Part shown: in pieces, positions 58,179 through 64,000 of the stretch
Numbering within the stretch: position 1 is the first letter of the stretch
How the letters are laid out: each line of letters opens with the position of its first letter
Origin: Kitasatospora paranensis
GTDB lineage: Bacteria; Actinomycetota; Actinomycetes; Streptomycetales; Streptomycetaceae
Direction: 5' to 3'
Length of the DNA stretch: 64,000 bases
Assembly (NCBI RefSeq): GCF_039544005.1
Contig: NZ_BAABKV010000001.1
Coordinates: 1,798,001 to 1,862,000 of the forward strand
Position numbers and translations under genes: made by a program
The notes under the pieces: generated by a model
Told to the model about the DNA's origin: nothing
Database searches by the model: none
What the model saw: only the letters and a program-made list of their open reading frames with translations

Positions 58179-59525
58179 TCAGCCGCGACGCCCCCGGCCG
58201 GTGACCAGCACCTGCGCCAGATCGCCGGCCAGCCGCACCGCCTCGTCGGCGGCCAGGGTGGCCGAGGTGAGCCGGATGCCCGGCGGGGAGTGCAGCCGGA
58301 ACCGCGCGCCGGGTGCCGCGACCCAGCCGCGCTGCAGCAGCGCGGCGGTGACCGCGGTCTCGTCCGGCACCGGCACCCACACGTTCAGCCCGCTGACGCC
58401 GTGCGCCGCGATGCCGTGCCCGGCCAGCGCCGCCAGCAGCGCCTCCCGCCGGGCCCGGTAGGCCGCCGCCGGCCCGGCCACCGGAACGGCGTCGGTGCGC
58501 CAGAGCTCCGCGACGGCCTGCTGGAGCAGATGGCTCACCCAGCCGGTCGCCAGCCGCTGGCGGCCCAGGATCCGGCCGATCGTCACCTCGTCGCCGACCG
58601 CCACCGACAGCCGCAGGTCCGGCCCGTACGCCTTGGCCGCGGACCGGACGAGGAGCCGGCTCGCCCGCGTGGGCACGCCGTCGGGGCCGCCGGCGAGCGA
58701 CTGGAACGGCTGGTCGACCATCCCGTGCCCGTGGTCGTCCTCGATCAGCAGGGTGCCGGGGTGGCGGTCCAGCACGGCCCGCAGGTCGGCGGCGCGGGCC
58801 GGGGTCAGCGCGGCACCGGTCGGGTTCTGCGCCCGGTTGGTGACGACCAGGCAGCGGGCGCCCCCGGCGAGCGCCCGGTCGACCTCGGCGGGCAGCGGCC
58901 CCTCGTCGTCCAGCCGCACCGGCGCGGGCACCAGGCCCAGCGCGGGCAGCAGGTCGAGCAGACTGCCCCAGCCCGGGTCCTCGACGGCCACGGCGTCGCC
59001 CGGACGCAGCCGGGTCACCAGGGCCTGTTCGATGGTGTCGAGGGAGCCCGAGCAGACGGCGAGCGCGCCGCCCGGGGCGCCGTCGGCGGCGAAGGAGTCG
59101 CGGGCGAGGGCGAGCAGACCGGGGTCGGCCGCCGGGTGCCCGTAGAGCACCGGCGCGCGGTCGGCGGCGGCCGCCGCGACGGCGAGGGCGGGCCCGAGGG
59201 CGGGGAGCAGCGCGGGGTCGGGGTTGCCGGTGGAGAGGTCGCGGGCGCCCGGCGGGACGGGGAGGGCGATCTCGTCGCGGGAGGTGGTGGCCGGACGGGG
59301 GCGGACCCGGCTGCCCTTGCGGCCGGCCGTCTCGATGACGCCGCGGTCGCGGAGCAGGCGGTAGGCGGCCGCGACGGTGTTGGGGTTGACCCCGAGGTCG
59401 GCCGCGAGGTCGCGCAGCGGCGGCAGGGCGGCGCCGGGCGGCAGTTCGCCGGCGCCCACGGCGCGTTCGACGTCGGCGGCGATCTCGCTGGCACGCCGAC
59501 CCTTGATCGGATAGTCTCCTAGCAC
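58179..59525 (-). CDS. MocR-type regulator (GntR HTH plus aminotransferase domain)
   Basis: A 448-residue MocR/PdxR-type regulator. The GntR winged helix (about 1-75) reads LPPLRDLAADLGVNPNTVAA, AYRLLRDRGVIETAGRKG. The fold-type I aminotransferase domain has SGSLDTIEQALV, NRAQNPTGAALTPAR, IEDDHGHGM and the PLP-lysine region VRSAAKAYGPDLRLS. MocR proteins sense PLP or related compounds, often to control vitamin B6 or amino-acid genes. It is divergent from two FMN-binding proteins of the pyridoxamine oxidase fold, so B6 or flavin control is likely. It appears leaderless, with CATAAT 7 nt before GTG 59525. Confidence 0.88.
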   Translation of the reverse strand: MLGDYPIKGRRASEIAADVERAVGAGELPPGAALPPLRDLAADLGVNPNTVAAAYRLLRDRGVIETAGRKGSRVRPRPATTSRDEIALPVPPGARDLSTGNPDPALLPALGPALAVAAAAADRAPVLYGHPAADPGLLALARDSFAADGAPGGALAVCSGSLDTIEQALVTRLRPGDAVAVEDPGWGSLLDLLPALGLVPAPVRLDDEGPLPAEVDRALAGGARCLVVTNRAQNPTGAALTPARAADLRAVLDRHPGTLLIEDDHGHGMVDQPFQSLAGGPDGVPTRASRLLVRSAAKAYGPDLRLSVAVGDEVTIGRILGRQRLATGWVSHLLQQAVAELWRTDAVPVAGPAAAYRARREALLAALAGHGIAAHGVSGLNVWVPVPDETAVTAALLQRGWVAAPGARFRLHSPPGIRLTSATLAADEAVRLAGDLAQVLVTGRGRRG

Positions 59526-59532
59526 AAAAGAG

Positions 59533-59548
59533 ATTATGCACTAGTGCA
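59533..59548. promoter_or_regulatory. Palindromic operator between MocR and FMN-protein genes
   Basis: TGCACTAGTGCA (59537-59548) is a perfect 12-bp palindrome. It overlaps the MocR -10 box CATAAT (minus strand, 59538-59533) in a 34-bp intergenic region. It is the expected place for MocR control of both genes. Confidence 0.65.
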
Positions 59549-59559
59549 GAGAGGTTGTC

Positions 59560-60213
59560 ATGTCGGACACCGCCTACGCCCGCACCGCCCGCACGACTCC
59601 GACCCGGTACCGCGAGCGGGCCACCTGGGAGCGGGAGGAGATCCACGCCGTCCTCGACAGCACCTGGATATGCCACCTCGGCTTCGTCGTGGACGGCGCC
59701 CCCGTCGTGCTGCCCACGATCTTCGCCCGGGTCGGCGACCGGCTGTACGTCCACGGCTCGACCGGCAGCCGTCCGCTGCGCGCCGCCGGGGCCGACGAGG
59801 GCATGCCGGTCTGCGTCACCGTGACGCTGGTGGACGGCCTGGTGCTCACCAAGTCGGCGTTCAACCACTCCGTCAACTTCCGCTCGGTGGTGGCGCACGG
59901 CACCGCGCACCAGGTCACCGACCCCGAGGAGCTGGCGGTCGCGCTCGACGCCCTGGTCGACCAGGCGGTGCCCGGCCGCTCGGCGGACGTCCGGGCCGCC
60001 AACGCCAAGGAGCTCGCCGCGACCGCGGTCGTCCGGCTGGTGCTGGACGAGGTCTCCGCGAAGACCCGCGACGACGGCGCGAACGACGACGAGGCCGACC
60101 GCGGGCTGCCGCACTGGTCCGGTGTCGTCCCGATGCGGACGGCGTACGGCACTCCGGTGCCGCACCCGGACAGCACGGCGGCGCTGCCCGGCTACCTGGC
60201 CGAGCTCGGCTGA
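59560..60213 (+). CDS. Pyridoxamine 5'-phosphate oxidase-family FMN-binding protein
   Basis: A 217-residue split-barrel flavin protein. Markers are IHAVLDSTWICHLGFVVDGA, PVVLPTIFARVGDRLYVHGS, TGSRPLRAA and NFRSVVAHGTAHQVTDPEEL. It resembles the FMN-binding pyridoxamine oxidase-like group rather than true PdxH. GAGAGG precedes the ATG. The start is 34 bp from the divergent MocR gene and it likely shares the palindromic operator. The reaction is unknown; binding of FMN or F420 with reduction of a small molecule is typical. Confidence 0.85.
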   Translation: MSDTAYARTARTTPTRYRERATWEREEIHAVLDSTWICHLGFVVDGAPVVLPTIFARVGDRLYVHGSTGSRPLRAAGADEGMPVCVTVTLVDGLVLTKSAFNHSVNFRSVVAHGTAHQVTDPEELAVALDALVDQAVPGRSADVRAANAKELAATAVVRLVLDEVSAKTRDDGANDDEADRGLPHWSGVVPMRTAYGTPVPHPDSTAALPGYLAELG

Positions 60214-60223
60214 GGGGGCGGCG

Positions 60224-60862
60224 GTGCTCATCCGATCCTGGGACCGGGGCGACGAGGCGGAGTGGCGGGCCTGGACGGCCGACCGCGACTTCGGCCTGCT
60301 GGCCGCCAACGGACCGGCCGGCGCCGGCCCGGTGCTCACCCCCACGCACTTCCTGCTGGACGCGGACGCCGGCGAGATCCTGCTCCACCTCGCCGCGCCG
60401 AACCCGCTGATCGCCGCCCTGCGGGCCGACCCGCAGGCCACCCTGGCCGTCACCGACGACCACGCCTTCGCGCCCGGCTACTGGCGCGGCGAACCGGGCA
60501 CTCCGACCAGCTACTACGCCTCGGTGCACTTCTCGTGCACCGCGCGGATCGTCGAGGACGCCGCCGGCAAGGCCGAGATCGTCACCCGGCAGCTCGGCCG
60601 CTTCCAGCCCGAGGCGGCGTACCCGGTGGTCCCGGGCGAGGCGCCGCACGGCCCGCTGCTCTCCGGCATCACCGGGCTGCGGCTGACGGTCCACGAGGTG
60701 CGGGCGAAGTTCAAGTACGACGACAAGAAGTCCGTCGACGCACAGGCGGGGATCGCCGACCGGCTGGCCGCGCGCGGCACCGGCTCGGACGCCGGGGCAC
60801 GGGAGCAGCTGCTGCGCCGCAACGCCCGGCGGGCAGCGGCCTGTCCGGCGGAGGGCGGCTGA
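60224..60862 (+). CDS. PaiB-like FMN-binding protein
   Basis: A 212-residue protein of the PaiB/FMN-binding split-barrel family. It carries FGLLAANGPAGAGPVLTPTH, FLLDADAGEILLHLAAPNPL, GTPTSYYASVHFSCTARIVE and RLTVHEVRAKFKYDDKKSVD, the late segment being the best PaiB marker. PaiB was first described as a regulator, but most family members are flavin-binding with unknown reactions. GTG 60224 lies 10 bp after the previous stop with GAGGGGGCGG between, so the two are co-transcribed under the MocR gene's operator. Confidence 0.85.
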   Translation: MLIRSWDRGDEAEWRAWTADRDFGLLAANGPAGAGPVLTPTHFLLDADAGEILLHLAAPNPLIAALRADPQATLAVTDDHAFAPGYWRGEPGTPTSYYASVHFSCTARIVEDAAGKAEIVTRQLGRFQPEAAYPVVPGEAPHGPLLSGITGLRLTVHEVRAKFKYDDKKSVDAQAGIADRLAARGTGSDAGAREQLLRRNARRAAACPAEGG

Positions 60863-61004
60863 CGGATCGCCCGGACGATCCGCCACCTGTCGTCTCATCA
60901 GCCGCAAAAGCGGGCATACCGGTCGTCGAGCTGATGGAATGTGGGCCGGATCCTGTCCATCCGGCCGAGCAGGCGGGCCGTCCACCGTCGAGGAGCCCGT
61001 CGCC

Positions 61005-62411
61005 GTGTCCACCTCGTCCCCGCCGCACGCCGAGGGTCATCTCGGCCATGTCGTCTTCATCTCCGCCGCCGCCGCGATGGGCGGCTTCCTGTTCGGCTAC
61101 GACAGCGCCGTCATCAACGGCGCCGTCACCGGCATCCAGAAGCACTTCGGTGTCGGCAACGGCGAGACGGCGTTCGTGGTGGCCATCGCGCTGCTGGGAT
61201 CGGCGGCCGGCGCGGTGGTCGCCGGGCGGCTCGCCGACCACCTCGGCCGGGTGCGCACGATGCTGCTGGCCGCCACGCTCTTCGCGATCAGCGGCGTCGG
61301 GTCGATGTTCCCGCCCAGCATCCAGGTGCTCGCCGTGTGGCGGGTGGTGGGCGGCGTCGCGATCGGCATCGCGTCGGTGATCGCCCCGACCTACATCGCG
61401 GAGGTCTCCCCCACCGCGTACCGCGGCCGGCTGGCATCCTTCCAGCAGTTGGCGATCGTGCTCGGCATCACCGTCTCGCAGCTCGCCAACTACGCCCTGA
61501 ACCAGGCGGCGGGCGGCGAGTCCACCAACCACCTGGCCGGGATCCAGGCCTGGCAGTGGATGCTGGGCGTGGAGACCGTCCCGGCCCTGGTGTACGGGCT
61601 GATGGCGCTGGCGATCCCGGAGTCGCCGCGCTTCCTGATCGCCGACAACCGGGAGCAGCAGGCGCGCAAGGTGCTGACCGAGGTGGAGGGTGCGGACATC
61701 GACCTGGACTCCCGGGTCGCCGAGATCCGCTCGGTGCTGCACTCCAGCCGCAAGCCGCGGATGAAGGACCTCTTCGGCGGCCGGTTCGGGCTGCTGCCGA
61801 TCGTCTGGGTGGGCATCGGCGCATCCGTGTTCCAGCAGTTCGTCGGCATCAACGTGATCTTCTACTACTCGTCGTTCCTGTGGCAGTCGGTCGGCATCAA
61901 CGAGTCGAACTCGCTGCTGATCAGCCTCTCCACCTCGATCGTGAACGTGGTCGGCACGGTGCTCGCGATGACCCTGGTCGACCGGATCGGCCGCAAGCCG
62001 CTGGCGCTGGCCGGCTCGGCCGGCATGGCGCTCTCGCTGGGTACGGCGGCCTGGGCGTTCTCCTTCCGGGAGGGCACCGGGGACACCGCCACGCTCGCCG
62101 ACAGCTACGCGACGGTGGCGCTGGTGGCCGCGCACGTCTTCGTGTTCTGCTTCGCCTTCTCGTGGGGCGTGGTGGTCTGGGTGCTGCTCGGCGAGATGTT
62201 CCCCAACGCGATCCGAGCCCTCGCGCTGTCCGTCGCGGCCTCGGCGCAGTGGATCGCCAACTGGGCGATCACCGTCAGCTTCCCCGACCTCGCCGACTGG
62301 AACCTGTCGGCGACCTACGTGATCTACGCGGTCTTCGCCCTGCTGTCGATCCCGTTCGTCGCGTTCTGCATCAAGGAGACCAAGGGCAAGGCCCTGGAGG
62401 AGATGGGATGA
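61005..62411 (+). CDS. Sugar porter (MFS, GalP/XylE-like)
   Basis: A 468-residue sugar:proton symporter with 12 hydrophobic segments. Signature motifs are FLFGYDSAVINGAVTGIQ, GRLADHLGRVRTMLL, AEVSPTAYRGRLASFQQLAI, IPESPRFLI, QQFVGINVIFYYSSFLW and VDRIGRKPLALAG. It imports a monosaccharide, identity unknown. GTG 61005 has GAGGAG upstream. The stop overlaps the dienelactone hydrolase start (ATGA), so the two genes are translationally coupled. Confidence 0.92.
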   Translation: MSTSSPPHAEGHLGHVVFISAAAAMGGFLFGYDSAVINGAVTGIQKHFGVGNGETAFVVAIALLGSAAGAVVAGRLADHLGRVRTMLLAATLFAISGVGSMFPPSIQVLAVWRVVGGVAIGIASVIAPTYIAEVSPTAYRGRLASFQQLAIVLGITVSQLANYALNQAAGGESTNHLAGIQAWQWMLGVETVPALVYGLMALAIPESPRFLIADNREQQARKVLTEVEGADIDLDSRVAEIRSVLHSSRKPRMKDLFGGRFGLLPIVWVGIGASVFQQFVGINVIFYYSSFLWQSVGINESNSLLISLSTSIVNVVGTVLAMTLVDRIGRKPLALAGSAGMALSLGTAAWAFSFREGTGDTATLADSYATVALVAAHVFVFCFAFSWGVVVWVLLGEMFPNAIRALALSVAASAQWIANWAITVSFPDLADWNLSATYVIYAVFALLSIPFVAFCIKETKGKALEEMG

Positions 62412-63121
62412 GCGGGCCGCAGGCGGCGCCGGGCGGCTCGGCGCAGAACGTCACGTTCCCCAGCAACGGGCGCACGGCCCACGGCTACCTCGCGCTCCCG
62501 CCGCAGGGCGTCGGCCCCGGGCTGGTCGTCGTCCAGGAGTGGTGGGGGCTCACCGGCCACATGACCGCGATGGTGGACCGCTTCGCGGCGGAGGGCTTCG
62601 TCGCCCTGGCTCCCGACCTGTACGGGGGCGCGACCACGCACGACCGCGCCGAGGCGGCCCGGATGCTCGCCGCGCTGCCTGCGGACCGGGCCGCCCGGGA
62701 CCTCGGCGGCGCGGTCGACCTGCTGCTGGAGCACCCGCAGGTGGTCGGTGACGCGGTCGGCGTGGTCGGTTTCTGCATGGGCGGCGGCCTGGCCCTGCTC
62801 CTGGCCGCCGACCAGGGCGACCGGGTGGCCGCCGTGGTGCCGTTCTACGGTCTGCCGAAGATCCCCGGCTTCGCCTACCGGGGGCTGACCGCGCACGTCC
62901 TGGGGCACTACGGCGAGCAGGACGCCTCGCTCACCGAGAAGGCGGTGGACGACGCGGCCATGCTCATCGGCGAGGCCACCGACCGCCGACCGGAGATCCA
63001 CTTCTACCCGGCCGGGCACGCCTTCATGAACGACGAGAACCTGCTCGGCACCTACGACCCGCTCCAGGCACGGATCGCCTGGCAGCGCACCCTCAGCTTC
63101 CTCTGGGGCCACCTCGGCTGA
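62408..63121 (+). CDS. Dienelactone hydrolase family protein
   Basis: A 237-residue alpha/beta hydrolase of the dienelactone hydrolase family. The Cys nucleophile is in VGVVGFCMGGGLALLLA, the acid in GHYGEQDAS and the base in YPAGHAFMND. VVVQEWWGLTGHMTAMVDRF and ALAPDLYGGATTHDRAEA are standard. Classic members open dienelactones in aromatic breakdown. This one is coupled to a sugar porter by a 4-bp overlap, so the substrate may be a sugar lactone or similar instead. Confidence 0.9.
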   Translation: MSGPQAAPGGSAQNVTFPSNGRTAHGYLALPPQGVGPGLVVVQEWWGLTGHMTAMVDRFAAEGFVALAPDLYGGATTHDRAEAARMLAALPADRAARDLGGAVDLLLEHPQVVGDAVGVVGFCMGGGLALLLAADQGDRVAAVVPFYGLPKIPGFAYRGLTAHVLGHYGEQDASLTEKAVDDAAMLIGEATDRRPEIHFYPAGHAFMNDENLLGTYDPLQARIAWQRTLSFLWGHLG

Positions 63122-63195
63122 CCCGGGGCGACTGCCGGACGCGGTGCACCGGTAATCGGATGGACTTCCGGACGGCGAGGGCCGATAGTCTCGTA

Positions 63196-64000
63196 GTGAC
63201 CTCCGCCCCCGCCCCCTCCCCCGCGTCGGCCCCGATGCCCGCGCCCCGTGCCCGGTTCGCCTGGGCCGGCCGCAACTTCCGCATCCAGACCGCCGCCACG
63301 GTGGTCAGCGGGCTCGGCAACGCGGCCGCGCCGATCGCCACCGCCTTCGCCGTCCTGCAGGCCGGCGGCACCGCGACCCAAGTGGGGTACGTCACAGCCG
63401 CGCGGCTGGTGCCGCTGGTGCTGTTCCTGCTGATCGGCGGGGCCCTCGCCGACCGGATCCCCCGCCACCGGGTCATGGTCGCCGCCAACCTCTTCAACGC
63501 CCTCTCGCAAGCGGTGCTCGCCGCGCTGGTGCTGGCCGGCACCACGCCGCTGTGGTCGCTGCTGCTGTGCGCGGCGGCGGGCGGCGCCGGGCAGGCGTTC
63601 TACGCCCCCGCCTCCGAGGGCATGATCATGGAGAGCGTGGCCGCCGCCGACGCCGGCAAGGCCTTCTCGGTCTACCGGATGGCGCTGAACGGCTCGCAGA
63701 TCGGCGGCGCGGCGCTCGGCGGCGCGATGGCCGCCGCGGTCGGCCCCGGCTGGGTGCTGCTGGTGGACGCCGCCGGGTTCGCGGTGGCCGGCTCCCTGCG
63801 CGCCCTGCTGAAGGTCGAACAGCTGCGGCCGGACGTCGCCCGCCCCGGGCTCGTCCACGAACTGCGCCTGGGCTGGCGGGAGTTCGTCTCGCGCCGCTGG
63901 CTCTGGGCGGTCGTCCTGCAGTTCTCCCTCATGATCGCCTGTGTCGCGGCGGTCGAGGCGGTCTACGGCCCGGTGGTGGCGGCCCGGCGGTTCGGCGGCG
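63196..64000 (+). CDS. MFS exporter (MFS_3, enterobactin-exporter-like), 3' truncated by window edge
   Basis: The N-terminal part (about 268 residues) of an MFS_3-type transporter. It reads WAGRNFRIQTAATVVSGLGN, TAFAVLQAGGTATQVGYVTA, ALADRIPRHRVMVAANLF, and AFYAPASEGMIMESVAAADA, as in actinobacterial DHA3-type exporters. GTG 63196 is listed as start because GATAGT (63184-63189) ends 6 nt upstream and no ribosome site is present; an ATG at 63235 is in frame. The gene runs beyond base 64000. The substrate is unknown. Confidence 0.85.
   Translation, partial: MTSAPAPSPASAPMPAPRARFAWAGRNFRIQTAATVVSGLGNAAAPIATAFAVLQAGGTATQVGYVTAARLVPLVLFLLIGGALADRIPRHRVMVAANLFNALSQAVLAALVLAGTTPLWSLLLCAAAGGAGQAFYAPASEGMIMESVAAADAGKAFSVYRMALNGSQIGGAALGGAMAAAVGPGWVLLVDAAGFAVAGSLRALLKVEQLRPDVARPGLVHELRLGWREFVSRRWLWAVVLQFSLMIACVAAVEAVYGPVVAARRFGG

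Overview
The window is GC-rich actinobacterial DNA, most likely from the Streptomycetaceae (Streptomyces or Kitasatospora). Protein families typical of that group support this: SCO2400, SCO5389, DUF5685, DUF5990, DUF6188 and DUF2630. GTG starts are frequent, leaderless promoters are common, and there is a DmdR/IdeR-type iron box and a DasR-like GntR operator. The genes are mostly short, independently regulated housekeeping, stress and transport units. I see no rRNA, tRNA, CRISPR array, complete insertion sequence, prophage or biosynthetic gene cluster.

Layout. 1-2.7 kb: the end of an ATP-dependent DNA ligase, a YegP-like protein, an SCO2400-family membrane protein, then fused remnants of an aldo/keto reductase and a TetR regulator. 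2.7-7.8 kb: DUF488, a double Nudix protein, DUF6188, a zinc alcohol dehydrogenase, a VOC protein and a DUF5685 protein with a cysteine/aspartate-rich tail. 8-16.4 kb: MurJ, a HEAT-repeat protein with a possible ADP-ribosyltransferase-like N-terminus, hydrolases, DoxX, Usp, STAS, and an XRE-cupin regulator with a GNAT enzyme. 16.5-21.2 kb: a ribose/xylose-type sugar ABC transporter (permease, ATPase, binding lipoprotein) divergent from an unusual GntR regulator. 21.2-27 kb: a methyltransferase, a ricin-like/PI-PLC secreted protein and the efeO-efeB-efeU iron uptake operon under an iron box. 27-32.3 kb: an aldehyde dehydrogenase::alcohol dehydrogenase hybrid ORF, TetR, ketopantoate reductase, an NsrR-like regulator with flavohemoglobin, and MarR. 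32.5-38.9 kb: a FUSC transporter, an MFS exporter with a divergent MarR, LysE, a UBP zinc finger and DUF2797. 39-48.6 kb: esterases, a ferritin-like protein, DUF2630, SCO5389, a mycothiol-transferase-like protein, a PfkB kinase, a DJ-1 family protein, a tyrosine phosphatase, a PHP protein and an AurF-like diiron oxygenase. 48.7-55.3 kb: a DHA2 exporter, purB, MarR, a DUF3037/HipA-kinase pair and a type II NADH dehydrogenase. 55.4-64 kb: a Tat-exported GH47 mannosidase, a secreted SGNH esterase, a MocR regulator divergent from two FMN-binding proteins, a sugar porter, a dienelactone hydrolase, and the start of an MFS exporter.

Two observations cut across the window. First, at least twelve genes, including purB, lose their frame by exactly one missing G or C, so residual sequencing or assembly deletions are a better explanation than gene decay. 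Second, two loci (2.1-2.7 kb and 27.1-27.8 kb) look like true deletion scars that joined parts of neighbouring genes. The most unusual candidates are the GntR-UTRA-transposase-HTH fusion with its operator array, the possible ADP-ribosyltransferase-like/HEAT protein, the Cys-Asp tailed DUF5685 protein and the HipA-kinase/DUF3037 pair.
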